49,019 nt of DNA from Nitrospiraceae bacterium (GCA_005800255.1 SYGW01000016.1:1-49019), one strand, 5' to 3'. Counted from the stretch's first letter, positions 1-8,633 are shown. Translations and numbers: made by a program. Notes: a model not told the origin generated them from the letters alone.

Positions 1-502
1 CCCGATCGAGCATGGCGCGGACCGACGCAATTTTCTTCAAAGAGGAGGCGATGAACTTTTGTCCGCCGAAACCGGGATTGACCGACATGATCAGGACCAA
101 ATCCACCTCGGCGATGATTTCCTCGATCGTGCTGAGCGAGGTAGCAGGATTCAGGGTCACCCCCGCCTTGACTCCCCGTTCTTTGATGGCCTGCACCGTG
201 CGGTGAAGATGGGGGCAGGCCTCCACATGCACCGTCAAATAATCCGCGCCGACCTCGGCGAACTCGGCGATGAAAGCATCGGCGTTGGTGATCATGAGAT
301 GGACGTCAAGCGGCAGCTTGGTGACTTTTCGGAGAGCCTCCACGATCGGCGGACCGATCGTCAGATTCGGCACGAAATGCCCGTCCATGACATCGATATG
401 GAGGAAGTCGGCCCCGGCCCGTTCCACGGCTGCCACTTCATCGGCCAGCCTGGCAAAGTCAGAGGCTAAGATCGAGGGGGCGATATAAATGGGGCGTGCC
501 AT
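1..502 (-). CDS. rpe: ribulose-phosphate 3-epimerase, 3' end beyond window
   Basis: Interconverts D-ribulose 5-phosphate and D-xylulose 5-phosphate in the pentose phosphate pathway; cytosolic TIM barrel with a divalent metal. The visible 167 codons start [20 protein letters not shown] and contain the family signature [16 protein letters not shown] (metal-binding His and catalytic Asp), HLMI, and [10 protein letters not shown] near the cut. The family is about 220 residues, so roughly the last quarter lies outside the window. The start ATG shares one base with the rsmB stop (TGATG), so the two genes are probably co-translated. The order fmt-rsmB-rpe is common in bacteria, which supports the call. 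Confidence 0.95.
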   Translation of the reverse strand, partial: MARPIYIAPSILASDFARLADEVAAVERAGADFLHIDVMDGHFVPNLTIGPPIVEALRKVTKLPLDVHLMITNADAFIAEFAEVGADYLTVHVEACPHLHRTVQAIKERGVKAGVTLNPATSLSTIEEIIAEVDLVLIMSVNPGFGGQKFIASSLKKIASVRAMLDR

Positions 503-1920
503 CACAAAACCTTCCTCAGTCGTGCGGCGTAAAATCCGTCCATCGAGAACCGGTTTCCCACGGTCGAAAGCGCGCCTGACTCGGTGACAAATTCCTGCGC
601 CGCGGGCGGGAGCCAGGAGGAGACGGACTCACGATGGAGCTCCGCATGGGCACGGCAGAATCGCTCGATCACGTCTTCGTTTTCTTCCGGCTCCGTCGAG
701 CACGTACTATAGACCAGCACCCCGCCAGGCCGCAAGCACGGAGCCACCGCTTCGAGGATCTGACATTGAAGCGCTTGATGCCGGGGGAGCAGTTGCTCGT
801 CCTTCCGCCATTTCGCTTCCGGATGGCGTCGCAACACCCCGAGCCCGCTGCAGGGCGCATCGACCAAGATCCGGTCGACCAGCGGCTGGCCCGCTGCCGA
901 TCGCTTCACGGAGGGCATCCATTCGCGCGGCTCTCGGATATCGCCGGCGATCGGCACGACGTTCTGCACTCCGAGCCGGCGACAATTGGCTCTCACTAAA
1001 TCCAACCGGGTCCCGCTCCGATCGACGGCGTAGATGGTCCCCTTGTTTTGCATCAGCTCAGCCAGATGGGTGGATTTTCCTCCCGGCGCCGCGCAGGCGT
1101 CGAGCAGGATCTCGCCAGGCTGAGGGTCCAGGAGGAGCGGCACCAATTGCGCTGCTTCATCCTCGACATAAAAGGCCCCCTCGTGAAAGCCGGGAAGCGA
1201 GGGCACGGGACCTCCGTCTTCGAGCAGGATTCCGAACGGGCTCACGGTGGTCGGCCTCGCTGTCATGCCGGCCTGGGCAAATTTTTCGAGGAGCGCCTCC
1301 CTGATCGTAACCAGCTGGTTCACCCGCAGCGTCATCGGAGGAGCAACGCTCACCCCTTCGCAAGCAGCTTCCGCAGCAACAGGCCCCAACCGCTCCACCC
1401 AGCGGCGGCTAAGCCAGGTCGGAACCGAATACTTCACGGAAAGGGCCTGAGCCGGATCCTGGTCCATGCTGGGCCAGGGCTCAGGAGGATGACGCAAAAG
1501 CGAGCGCAGCACCGCATTGACGAGCCCGCTCCAGTCCCTGCCGACTGTCCCGGCAAAGGCTCTGGCCAGGTTGACCGATTCATTGACGGCGGCAGACTGG
1601 GGAATGCGATCCAGGAAGAGAAGTTGATAGGCCCCGAGCCGGAGCACCATCTGCACCACGACGGGCAGGCGAAGCAATGGCTTATCTAAAACCGCCTCAA
1701 GCCGCCAATCGATGGTCGCAAGCCTGCGCAAGACTCCATAGGTGAGTTCGACCGTGAGCGCCCGATCACGGCCATCGAAAGCACAACGAGCGAAGGCCCT
1801 GTCCAGCAACACATCCACGCCCTCCTCACTCTTCTCGGACTCCGCCAGCAACGAAAGGGCGATCGCACGGGCGGACGGTGCGGTCTGAGCAGTAAAGAGG
1901 GATCGAGGACCAGATGCCAT
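502..1920 (-). CDS. rsmB: 16S rRNA (cytosine(967)-C5)-methyltransferase RsmB
   Basis: Methylates C967 of 16S rRNA with S-adenosylmethionine. The 472-residue protein has an N-terminal NusB-like RNA-binding domain (about residues 15-150) and a C-terminal Rossmann methyltransferase domain. The SAM-binding motif [13 protein letters not shown], the [15 protein letters not shown] motif with one cysteine, and VYSTCS with the second cysteine of the RsmB/Nop2 mechanism are all present. Length is slightly above the usual ~430-450. It lies 46 bp downstream of fmt on the same strand and overlaps the rpe start by one base, so fmt-rsmB-rpe is probably one transcript. Confidence 0.96.
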   Translation of the reverse strand: MASGPRSLFTAQTAPSARAIALSLLAESEKSEEGVDVLLDRAFARCAFDGRDRALTVELTYGVLRRLATIDWRLEAVLDKPLLRLPVVVQMVLRLGAYQLLFLDRIPQSAAVNESVNLARAFAGTVGRDWSGLVNAVLRSLLRHPPEPWPSMDQDPAQALSVKYSVPTWLSRRWVERLGPVAAEAACEGVSVAPPMTLRVNQLVTIREALLEKFAQAGMTARPTTVSPFGILLEDGGPVPSLPGFHEGAFYVEDEAAQLVPLLLDPQPGEILLDACAAPGGKSTHLAELMQNKGTIYAVDRSGTRLDLVRANCRRLGVQNVVPIAGDIREPREWMPSVKRSAAGQPLVDRILVDAPCSGLGVLRRHPEAKWRKDEQLLPRHQALQCQILEAVAPCLRPGGVLVYSTCSTEPEENEDVIERFCRAHAELHRESVSSWLPPAAQEFVTESGALSTVGNRFSMDGFYAARLRKVL

Positions 1921-1966
1921 AGATAACTCAAAGGAGATTCAGGTTATTGAGTGAATGGGCAAGAAA

Positions 1967-2914
1967 CTAGGAAGGAACCGATCCCCCCAGCTGCAATCCA
2001 GCAGAAATAGGGTGACCTGCCACATATTGAACCACGGCCATGCGGCGGCTATTGGCCGGCTGCAACTCCAGCAAGGCCAGGACTCCCTCCCCCGTCGCGA
2101 CATGAATTGCCTCGCTGGTGACTTCCATCACTACCCCCGGAGGCTTCGTGGCTGGCCCTGGGAGGGCCTGGGCCCGCCAGATCATCCAACGGTCGCCCCC
2201 CGGCACAGAAGTGTAGGCCCCGGGCCAGGGAGCCAGGCCACGGACCCGGTTGGCCAGAACCCTGGCTGGCAAGGTCCAATCGATCGCGCCATCTTCTTTT
2301 TTCAACAGGGGTGCCATGGTCGCTTGCAAAGAATCTTGCGGCTTCGGCACGAGAATGCCGGCCTTGAGCCTAGCAATCGTCTCGACCAGCAACCTGCCTC
2401 CCAGCTCGGCCAACCTTGGCGAAAGGGTGCCAGCCGTATCATCATCCGTAATGGGGATGGCTTCTTGCAGCAGCATCGCGCCCGTATCCATCCCCTCATC
2501 CATCAACATGGTCGTAATCCCGGTTTCTCGTTCGCCGTTGATGATGGCCCATTGGATCGGACCGGCGCCGCGATATTTGGGAAGCAAAGACCCATGTACA
2601 TTGATGCAGCCGCGCGGAGGCAGCGAGAGCACCGCCGGAGGCAAGATGCGCCCGAAGGCCGTCACCACGATCAGGTCCGGCTTCCACGCGGCCAGCGCCT
2701 GAAGAAATTCCGAATCCTTCATCTTGAGGGGTTGGAGCAGAGGGATCTTCTCCCGCTGAGCCAAGAGCTTCACCGGAGACGGAGTAAGGATTTGCCCTCG
2801 CCCTTTCGGGCGATCCGGTTGCGTCACGACACTGACCACGGCATCGTCCGACTTCAACAGAGCTTCGAGAGAGGCAGCCGCAAAGTCCGGCGTACCCATG
2901 AACACGATATTCAT
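1967..2914 (-). CDS. fmt: methionyl-tRNA formyltransferase
   Basis: Formylates Met-tRNA(fMet) with 10-formyltetrahydrofolate for translation initiation. The 315-residue protein starts MNIVFMGTPDFAAASLEALL. It carries the catalytic and SLLP-loop segment CINVHGSLLPKYRGAGPIQW followed by DEGMDTG, and the usual C-terminal OB-like domain. Length is normal. It is the first gene of the fmt-rsmB-rpe run in this window. A plus-strand tRNA with initiator-like features starts 92 bp upstream in divergent orientation (see that entry); whether this neighbourhood means anything is unknown. Confidence 0.97.
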   Translation of the reverse strand: MNIVFMGTPDFAAASLEALLKSDDAVVSVVTQPDRPKGRGQILTPSPVKLLAQREKIPLLQPLKMKDSEFLQALAAWKPDLIVVTAFGRILPPAVLSLPPRGCINVHGSLLPKYRGAGPIQWAIINGERETGITTMLMDEGMDTGAMLLQEAIPITDDDTAGTLSPRLAELGGRLLVETIARLKAGILVPKPQDSLQATMAPLLKKEDGAIDWTLPARVLANRVRGLAPWPGAYTSVPGGDRWMIWRAQALPGPATKPPGVVMEVTSEAIHVATGEGVLALLELQPANSRRMAVVQYVAGHPISAGLQLGGSVPS

Positions 2915-2970
2915 GTTATCGCTTTAGCATTGCAGATGCGCGAAAGCAACCTGGCCGCGCAGCTGCTGGC

Positions 2971-2999
2971 TTGACTTGCCGTTGAATGCTTTGTTAGCA
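2971..2999 (+). promoter_or_regulatory. possible promoter of the CCU tRNA
   Basis: TTGACT at 2971-2976 is a good -35 element. The expected -10 position, about 17 bases on, holds only the poor match TTAGCA, just before the tRNA 5' end at 3006. Placement fits a tRNA promoter; the weak -10 keeps this tentative. Confidence 0.35.
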
Positions 3000-3005
3000 G
3001 TCTGA

Positions 3006-3082
3006 TGCGGGGTGGCGCAGCCCGGTAGCTCGGTGGGCTCCTAACCCCAAGGTCAGAGGTTCAAATCCTCTCCCCGCAACCA
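3006..3082 (+). tRNA. tRNA with CCU anticodon (Arg, AGG codon) and an initiator-like body
   Basis: A 77-base cloverleaf with encoded CCA. The acceptor stem 3006-3012/3072-3078 has seven Watson-Crick pairs, including T1-A72. The T stem 3055-3059/3067-3071 is perfect, with loop TTCAAAT. The anticodon loop is CTCCTAA with anticodon CCT (3040-3042), the loop usual for tRNA-Arg(CCU). The weak points are the D stem (C11 opposite T24) and the anticodon stem: GGG/CCC pairs but 28-42 is T/C and 27-43 is G/A. A register shift gives TGGG/CCCA with an eight-base loop. The GGG/CCC stem, T24, D loop and GCTCG segment resemble initiator tRNA, but the paired 1-72 position is elongator-like. Probably tRNA-Arg(CCU); a decaying or specialised tRNA is the alternative. 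Confidence 0.75.
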
Positions 3083-3314
3083 ACCAGTTTTCCCCCCATC
3101 TCACAGCCCTCAACGATCTCCCTGCGGCAAAGCCGCTAATCGCCCTCTTCTTTGCTCGTCGTCCGTATCTCGCCCCTACAAGAGCATATGGCCTATAGCC
3201 AATAGCGTATGGTCCGGAATGAAGAGGGGGAAGGATCTTTACTATCAGCTATACGCTCTTATCTCCCACGAGATACGCTTCACGATTCACAGCTATCGAG
3301 AATGCATCTTGCCG
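3083..3314. other. intergenic, no gene seen
   Basis: Between the tRNA and the DUF2726 gene, which point toward each other. Contains short direct repeats around 3180-3215 (variants of TATGGCC/TATAGCC/GTATGG) but no convincing hairpin terminator or coding frame. Confidence 0.4.
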
Positions 3315-3827
3315 TCATTCGTCGGAGCCGAGCCCCAGCAACTGCGCTAGCTGAGAGACCGTGTAGGACGTGCGGGCATCCAAGATAACCAGCCCGATGC
3401 CGGCCGCCTGCAGGGCTAACTGAATCTCTCGCCGCCTCGAGACCTCCTCCGGCTGAGGGGGCAACCCCTCCTCCAGCAAGACCACCTGCTCTACGAGCTT
3501 CGATCCAGGATGGAGCAACACAAAGTCGAGTTGCTTCAGCGCGATCTTCCGCAAGACTTGCAGCCGGGCCTTCTTGTCTCCCTCCACGCTGACGATCGAC
3601 CAGAGCGGGACCCGCGCAAATACCAGGAAATGGTCCTGCACCGCCAGCCATATCAGGTTGTAGAGCAGAAGATCCCTGTCGGTCAGCAGGGGCTGAGGCC
3701 GCAGCCTGACGCCAGAAGAAAGAACCAGAGCCTTGTTCTTGAGCGGCCCATTGGCTGGCGAGTCCTTGAGCTGCCAGAGCAAAAAAAACAGAAGCGCGAT
3801 TGCCGGGACGATGAATAAGTTTTCCAT
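3315..3827 (-). CDS. DUF2726 domain protein with N-terminal membrane anchor
   Basis: A 170-residue protein. Residues ~4-19 (LFIVPAIALLFFLLWQL) form one membrane segment. The rest resembles the DUF2726 family: a restriction-endonuclease-like fold found in many bacterial accessory proteins, function not established. The segment FVLLHPGSKLVEQVVLLEEG and the later LVILDAR strand fit that fold. The start lies 6 bp downstream of the anmK stop, so it is probably co-transcribed with anmK. No link to murein recycling is visible in the protein itself. Confidence 0.8.
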   Translation of the reverse strand: MENLFIVPAIALLFFLLWQLKDSPANGPLKNKALVLSSGVRLRPQPLLTDRDLLLYNLIWLAVQDHFLVFARVPLWSIVSVEGDKKARLQVLRKIALKQLDFVLLHPGSKLVEQVVLLEEGLPPQPEEVSRRREIQLALQAAGIGLVILDARTSYTVSQLAQLLGLGSDE

Positions 3828-3833
3828 CGTGCT

Positions 3834-5012
3834 CTATCGCGAAGGCAGGGAGTCGCGCCAGCCTGGCCCGTTCGGCACAATCGTGCCGAGGATCACAGGG
3901 TGCGACGCGCCCGTGACAGACGGAATGTTGCCCTGATGGCCTGTCACGGTGTGATAGGCCATCAGGGCGAAGGCCACCGCTTCAAACGACTTACTGTCCC
4001 AGCCGATGGCGTCGAAGGTAGTGACCGGCACCGGACCGAAGACCGTCGAGAGATGGGCCATGATCGCGCGATTGCGAACGCCGCCACCCCCCACCACCAC
4101 TTCATCAATCTCACCCGTAATCCAGCGCCGCGCCGTGCCCACCGCCTTGGCAGTCCAGAGACTGCAAGTCGCCAAGAGATCCTCGATCGAGAGGCCCCGC
4201 TTCTGCTGAATCGAGATCAGCACCTCGATCAGTTCCTGACCGAAAGCTTCCCGTCCGGTCGACTTAGGCGGCCACTGGGAGAGAAAGGGATGGGCGAGGA
4301 GCGTCTTGAGTAATTGTGAATCGACCTGACCCTTCATCGCCAACTTCCCGCCACGGTCCATCATCAGCCGTCCCTCCGTCAGCCGAGCCATGAGACTGTC
4401 CAGCACCATATTGGCCGGCCCTGTATCGAAAGCCTGCACTTTGGCCAGGCCTCCGCCTTTCGGCACGTAGGTCACGTTGCTAATGCCGCCGAGATTCACG
4501 ATCAACCGTGCGCGGCGCGCATGTTTCATAAGCAAGGCATGGGCGACCGGCGCCAAGGGAGCTCCCTGGCCCCCTGCGGCCATGTCCCTCGTCCGAAAGT
4601 TCGCGACCGTGGTGATGCCGGTCCGCTCGGCAATCACAGCCGGTTCGGCGATTTGCAGGGTCGAACGGATCGTCCCGATACCGGGCACAGGGATTCCGTG
4701 AGGCAGATGATGCAGGGTTTGACCGTGAGAGCCAACCAAAGCCACCTTGCCAGGCTGACGCTTGGCCTGCTTGATTACGCGCAACGCCGCCTTGGCAAAC
4801 CATTCGCCCAGCAACACATTCAGATGGCAGACCTCCGCGACCGTTCCGGACACAGAGGCGGAGAGGATGCGCTGCTGCAACGAACGGGGGTAGGCGACTG
4901 TATGGGCCGCGAGCGTCTTCGCCTTAAGGGTGCTGCCTCGCCCGGTAATCTCCACCAGCGCGGCATCGACTCCATCCCCGGAAGTTCCGGACATCAGTCC
5001 AACAACAAGCAT
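3834..5012 (-). CDS. anmK: 1,6-anhydro-N-acetylmuramic acid kinase
   Basis: Converts 1,6-anhydro-MurNAc plus ATP to MurNAc 6-phosphate in cell-wall recycling. The 392-residue protein starts MLVVGLMSGTSGDGVDAALV, which carries the family's N-terminal nucleotide-binding signature. GSHGQTLHHLP, NLGGISNVTYV and FDTGPANMVLD follow, all typical of AnmK. I chose the ATG at 5012 because GGGAGGA stands 9 bases upstream; an in-frame start 30 bases earlier would add ten atypical residues. nagZ at 37.8 kb encodes the enzyme acting earlier in the same recycling route. Confidence 0.96.
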   Translation of the reverse strand: MLVVGLMSGTSGDGVDAALVEITGRGSTLKAKTLAAHTVAYPRSLQQRILSASVSGTVAEVCHLNVLLGEWFAKAALRVIKQAKRQPGKVALVGSHGQTLHHLPHGIPVPGIGTIRSTLQIAEPAVIAERTGITTVANFRTRDMAAGGQGAPLAPVAHALLMKHARRARLIVNLGGISNVTYVPKGGGLAKVQAFDTGPANMVLDSLMARLTEGRLMMDRGGKLAMKGQVDSQLLKTLLAHPFLSQWPPKSTGREAFGQELIEVLISIQQKRGLSIEDLLATCSLWTAKAVGTARRWITGEIDEVVVGGGGVRNRAIMAHLSTVFGPVPVTTFDAIGWDSKSFEAVAFALMAYHTVTGHQGNIPSVTGASHPVILGTIVPNGPGWRDSLPSR

Positions 5013-5117
5013 CAATGAGGTCCTCCCATGAGCATCGCGCAACTACACAGGCCGCTACGCTAATGGAATGCTTCAGTGGGGTCAAGCGAGAAGCCCCGCT
5101 TGCTCGTTTACGTTATC

Positions 5118-5217
5118 CAGGATGGCCAGGATGAGTCCCCCATTGCGCGCGCGTTGCGCGAGCACAGGGGACTCACCGAGCCTCCTCCCCCGCTGGTGGA
5201 CTTTTTCAGCATCCTGC
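5118..5217. repeat. inverted-repeat element, same end motif as the repeat at 38961
   Basis: The right end (5196-5217) read on the minus strand gives GCAGGATGCTGAAAAAGTCC. The left end (5118-5138) is an imperfect match, AGGATG...AGTCC. Inside, TGAGTCCCC (5132-5140) pairs perfectly with 5167-5175, enclosing a GCGCG-rich loop. The end motif (GCTGAAAAAGTCC-CCAGCGG) closely resembles the terminal repeat of the element at 38961-39087, so both appear to belong to one MITE-like family. It occupies most of the gap between anmK and the next gene. Confidence 0.55.
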
Positions 5218-5285
5218 TAGACAGGTCGTAATGGGCGACCGTATGATGGCGAACCACGAATCGAAGACCGCTTTCCAAGGATCTC

Positions 5286-6752
5286 ATGACCGCACGGGAC
5301 CTCATCGACACATGGGCGCTCCGGCTTGAAGCCGAACAGAAGCAGGCGAGCAAAACTTCGCTCGACCAGCCCATCGCGCAGGTCTCATGCCGCCTGGTGC
5401 GCACGGTCGGCACCTTGCACCTCTACGAGCTCACACTTCCGCAGGGCTCCTCCCTCGCACATGACACGCCCCTCTCCATCATCCCTCCGGAGGACATGGA
5501 GCCAACCGAAGGCCTCGTGCTCGGCGGGGAAGACAATGTCATCCTGGTCCAGACCTTCGACCACATCGGACAAACCTGTGTCGATGCGACCGTGGTGCCA
5601 GATCGGGCAGGCCTGCTAACCACTTCAGCCAAACGGTTGCGCGACATGCTGGCGCAGCCGGACTCCTATCGGCTCGGTCCGGCAGACAGACTGGCGCCCC
5701 TCCTCGAAACAACAGGCACAGGAGAGCCTTCCGGGGCCGGAGCAGGCTCGTCGATCCTCTCGACCATCTGGTCGGACGACCTGTCGGTGCGGCGGCAGCG
5801 AGTGGCCACGCTGGCCATCGAACTGGTCCGCGCCAACAAACGCATGCTGGTCGTCTGCCCCGATCACCAACAGGCAGACGCCCTCATCGGCACCATCGCA
5901 CGAGCCATGAAAGCCGCGGGGCTCACCTACAAGACCTGGGTGACTCGCTATGAAATGGCCCTGGCCCAACAGACGGATGGAATCGCGATTCAGGAGCTGG
6001 GGTTCGAAGCGCAGATGCACCAGTTCTATGCCAAGTCTCGCGCAGACAAGGCCGCGCTCCGGCGCAAGTACGAGCGGTTTCGCGAACTAACGCCTGTGTT
6101 AGCCTATAAAGCGCAGAAGCAAAAGGATCTTGATGAAGTGCGCCTCCTGGAGTGGCGCTTGATGACGCAGCTCTCCGATCTCCAGAACAAGATCAAAGAC
6201 GTAAACATCACCCTGGCGGAATACGAAAACCTCCCGCTCTTCCGGAGGCTCAGCCTCCAGGCCGTCGGGAAAAACATCTCATCCCTGCATCAATATCTTG
6301 AACTGTACGAGAGTCAATGTGCCGAACTGAAGGGAGAGCTCGATGTTGCCAAGACGCGCATCAATGAACTCGTGCCGGAGGCCGCGGTGCCGAAAGACAT
6401 GCGACCGGAGTTCGACGAGCTCAAAGAAGACATCGTCCATCTGGGCGGGACCAAAAAAATCCGTGAAATACTCGCGGCGGAGGAAGACACCAACCGGCAG
6501 ACCTTCATCCAGAACCGGCGGCTCATGGTCACCACGGCATCGCGCGTGCTGAGCGATCCCCTCTTCAGCCGCGTCCGGTTCGACGTCTTGATCGCCGACG
6601 AAGCCCCCTGGATCGCAGCGGCTCCTCTGCTGAGCGCAGCAGGGCTGGTCCGAGAGAGAATCGTGCTCAGCGGCGACACCAGGGACATCGCCACCGCCGG
6701 CCTCTGGGCCTCGCAAGCGGCGAAAATCAGCCGATTCACGCCTCTTGCTTGA
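5286..6752 (+). CDS. SF1-helicase-like protein with coiled coil, no Walker A and no second RecA domain
   Basis: A 488-residue protein. Residues ~155-230 and ~405-470 look like the first RecA-like domain of Upf1/Dna2-type SF1 helicases. They include a strand at 186-191 (RMLVVC), VTTASRVLSDPLF (415-427), VLIADEAP (434-441, Walker-B/DEAD-like) and IVLSGDTRD (459-467, motif III-like). The segment where the P-loop should stand (about 155-175, STIWSDDLSVRRQRV) has no GxGKT. A charged, probably coiled-coil insert spans ~245-385. The protein ends about 20 residues after motif III, so motifs IV-VI are missing. ATP hydrolysis is therefore unlikely; a binding or scaffold role is inference. AAGGA lies upstream of the chosen ATG. 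Close homologues not recognised. Confidence 0.75.
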   Translation: MTARDLIDTWALRLEAEQKQASKTSLDQPIAQVSCRLVRTVGTLHLYELTLPQGSSLAHDTPLSIIPPEDMEPTEGLVLGGEDNVILVQTFDHIGQTCVDATVVPDRAGLLTTSAKRLRDMLAQPDSYRLGPADRLAPLLETTGTGEPSGAGAGSSILSTIWSDDLSVRRQRVATLAIELVRANKRMLVVCPDHQQADALIGTIARAMKAAGLTYKTWVTRYEMALAQQTDGIAIQELGFEAQMHQFYAKSRADKAALRRKYERFRELTPVLAYKAQKQKDLDEVRLLEWRLMTQLSDLQNKIKDVNITLAEYENLPLFRRLSLQAVGKNISSLHQYLELYESQCAELKGELDVAKTRINELVPEAAVPKDMRPEFDELKEDIVHLGGTKKIREILAAEEDTNRQTFIQNRRLMVTTASRVLSDPLFSRVRFDVLIADEAPWIAAAPLLSAAGLVRERIVLSGDTRDIATAGLWASQAAKISRFTPLA

Positions 6753-6778
6753 CTGGGACCTCCATAATTCAGGATAAT
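6749..6778 (+). promoter_or_regulatory. sigma70-type promoter of tRNA-Leu(CAG)
   Basis: TTGACT (6749-6754), 18-base spacer, GATAAT (6773-6778). The expected transcription start is near 6785, twelve bases before the tRNA. The -35 box overlaps the stop codon of the preceding gene. Confidence 0.6.
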
Positions 6779-6796
6779 CCCTTTCCACCTCGATGT

Positions 6797-6883
6797 GCCG
6801 AAGTGGCGAAACTGGCAGACGCACTAGATTCAGGGTCTAGCGCCCGCAAGGGTGTGCGGGTTCAAATCCCGCCTTCGGCACCA
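6797..6883 (+). tRNA. tRNA-Leu (anticodon CAG)
   Basis: An 87-base class II tRNA with encoded CCA. Acceptor GCCGAAG/CTTCGGC, anticodon stem CTAGA/TCTAG with loop TTCAGGG (anticodon CAG), long variable arm GCGCCCGCAAGGGTGT, T stem GCGGG/CCCGC. Reads CUG. All stems pair normally. Confidence 0.97.
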
Positions 6884-7035
6884 AACTCTCTCTTCCCCTC
6901 TCCCACCAAAACGTGATCAACTGTAAGCTTTCCTGGCTGGATATAGTTCGTACTACGCCCAGGAATGGGCCTACTCGAAAGCACCCAGTAGCGCCAGCTT
7001 CTACTTGCCCATAGATCCCGCTCCGGGGCTGAGCC

Positions 7036-7041
7036 TATAAT
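7036..7041 (+). promoter_or_regulatory. -10 box immediately before the TudS-like start
   Basis: A perfect TATAAT lies 5 bases before the ATG at 7047, with no Shine-Dalgarno sequence between. If used, transcription would start at or next to the ATG, giving a leaderless message. No clear -35 element at 16-18 bases. Confidence 0.35.
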
Positions 7042-7046
7042 TCCCC

Positions 7047-8003
7047 ATGGCCAACTCCCCTTCCATTCGCCTTGGCATTAGCCGTTGTCTCCTCGGTGAC
7101 GAGGTCCGTTTCGACGGGGGCCATAGGAGGGACGACTATCTCACAGACCTACTGGGCCGTTATGTGGAGTGGGTCCCGGTCTGTCCCGAAGTGGAAGCAG
7201 GTCTCGGTACCCCCCGAGACGTGATGAGGTTAGTGGGCGATCCTCTTCATCCCAAGCTCATCACCATTGAGGGCGAAATCGATCACACAAAAGCGCTCAA
7301 CAAGATGAGCGTCCAACGTATCCGCGAACTGAAAAAAAATGATCTCGCCGGATATGTGTTCAAGAAGAACTCGCCGAGCTGCGGGATCGAACAGGTGCGC
7401 ATCTACAACGAGCAGGGAAAGCGGAGCGGGAACGGGATCGGACTGTTTGCGCGATCATTCATGGAGCAGTTCCCCCTGACTCCGGTCGAGGATGAAGGAC
7501 GACTCTGCGATCCGGCGGTCAGAGAAAATTTCATCGAACGGGTCTTCGCTTACCGTCGCTGGCAGGACTTCATGCAGGGCAGGGTCACAAAACAGGCCCT
7601 GGTGCAGTTTCACACGATCCACAAGTATCTCTTAATGGCCCATAGTCCGCAGCAATACCAAGCGCTCGGGAGGCTGGTCGCACAGGCTCATCGGCAGAGC
7701 CCCAAGACACTCGCCAACCTCTATGGCCCACTCTTCATGAAGGCGCTGGCGGTGAAAACGACGGTGAGCAAACAGGTGAACGTGCTCCATCACATGCAGG
7801 GCTACTTCAAGACAAGACTGAGTGCGCAGGAAAAATCGGAGCTATCGGGCGCGATCGACGAGTATCGTCGCGAACTCACGCCTCTGCTTGTCCCTCTGAC
7901 GTTGATCAAACACTATACCCAGATCTTTGAGGTGAACTATCTTCGGGACCAAATTTATCTTGACCCCCATCCGAGCGAAACCATGTTACGCAATCATGCC
8001 TGA
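7047..8003 (+). CDS. DUF523 (TudS-like) + DUF1722 (YbgA-type) fusion protein
   Basis: A 318-residue protein. Residues ~5-160 are DUF523, whose characterised member TudS desulfurises thiouracil with a [4Fe-4S] cluster. The three expected cysteine sites are visible: GISRCLLGDEVRFDG, PVCPEVEAGLGTPR and KKNSPSCGIEQVRIY. Residues ~185-310 are DUF1722, as in E. coli YbgA, with QFHTIHKYLLMAHSPQQY. The fusion is common in bacteria; the DUF1722 role is unclear. The gene follows tRNA-Leu by 163 bp and lies 14 bp upstream of the CbiX-like gene, so those two are likely co-transcribed. Thiopyrimidine salvage or detoxification is an inference from TudS. Confidence 0.88.
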   Translation: MANSPSIRLGISRCLLGDEVRFDGGHRRDDYLTDLLGRYVEWVPVCPEVEAGLGTPRDVMRLVGDPLHPKLITIEGEIDHTKALNKMSVQRIRELKKNDLAGYVFKKNSPSCGIEQVRIYNEQGKRSGNGIGLFARSFMEQFPLTPVEDEGRLCDPAVRENFIERVFAYRRWQDFMQGRVTKQALVQFHTIHKYLLMAHSPQQYQALGRLVAQAHRQSPKTLANLYGPLFMKALAVKTTVSKQVNVLHHMQGYFKTRLSAQEKSELSGAIDEYRRELTPLLVPLTLIKHYTQIFEVNYLRDQIYLDPHPSETMLRNHA

Positions 8004-8017
8004 AAAGGAGTCTGGTA

Positions 8018-8524
8018 ATGGCGGCTGTACGAGGAGTAATTCTGGTTGGTCATGGCGGGATTCCCAAGGACTGCCCGCAGGAGTTGGTCACGAAGCTGAA
8101 ACGATTGGAGGCCCAAAGGCGAGCAGCCAAGCAGCCTCGCTCCCAGGAAGAGATCGAGCTGGATGGCAAGATCAGGAGCTGGCCAAGGACTGCCGAGACA
8201 GAGCCCTATCAGGCAGGGCTCGAAGCCGTCGCGGCGCGCTTACGCACGCAGTTGGGCGATGTCATCTTTGCCGTGGCTTACAACGAGTTTTGCGCCCCGA
8301 CCCTGGAAGAATCGGTGGAATCGCTGATCCAGCAAGGTGCGACCCACATTACCGTGACCACGACCATGTTCACGCCAGGCGGGTCCCATTCAGAAATTGA
8401 GATTCCGGAAATCCTCGACCATCTGAAGCCGAAGCATCCTGGCATCGAACTCCGTTACGCCTGGCCCTTTGACTTAAACCTGGTCGCGAATACTTTAGTG
8501 GAACAGATCGCGCGATTTTCATAG
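8018..8524 (+). CDS. CbiX/SirB-family sirohydrochlorin chelatase-like protein
   Basis: A 168-residue single-domain member of the type II chelatase family, which inserts Co2+ or Fe2+ (or Ni2+) into sirohydrochlorin for cobalamin, siroheme or F430. The metal-binding His sits in GVILVGHGGIP, and the second active-site region TTTMFTPGGSHSEIEIPEIL includes another His. An insert at ~30-55 (LKRLEAQRRAAKQPRSQEE) is longer than in minimal CbiX-S. AAGGAG stands 8 bases before the ATG. It sits alone, away from other tetrapyrrole genes, so the metal cannot be predicted. Confidence 0.85.
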   Translation: MAAVRGVILVGHGGIPKDCPQELVTKLKRLEAQRRAAKQPRSQEEIELDGKIRSWPRTAETEPYQAGLEAVAARLRTQLGDVIFAVAYNEFCAPTLEESVESLIQQGATHITVTTTMFTPGGSHSEIEIPEILDHLKPKHPGIELRYAWPFDLNLVANTLVEQIARFS

Positions 8525-8567
8525 GATCGCGGAGCGGACTGGGAGAGGAATTAATTTGCAGCAAGGA

Positions 8568-8597
8568 TTCTTTTTTGCCCCTCGCCACATGTATAAT
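8568..8597 (+). promoter_or_regulatory. probable promoter of pyrE
   Basis: A perfect TATAAT at 8592-8597 with TTCTTT at 8568-8573 (18-base spacing). Expected start near 8604, about 30 bases before the pyrE ATG. Confidence 0.5.
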
Positions 8598-8633
8598 GCG
8601 ACACTCTATTTTAAGCCTTAACTGAATAACCAG

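Noticed and set aside
3006..3082. Calling this tRNA an initiator tRNA (fMet)
   Set aside because: The anticodon is CCT, not CAT, and the 1-72 pair is formed; only the body resembles the initiator.
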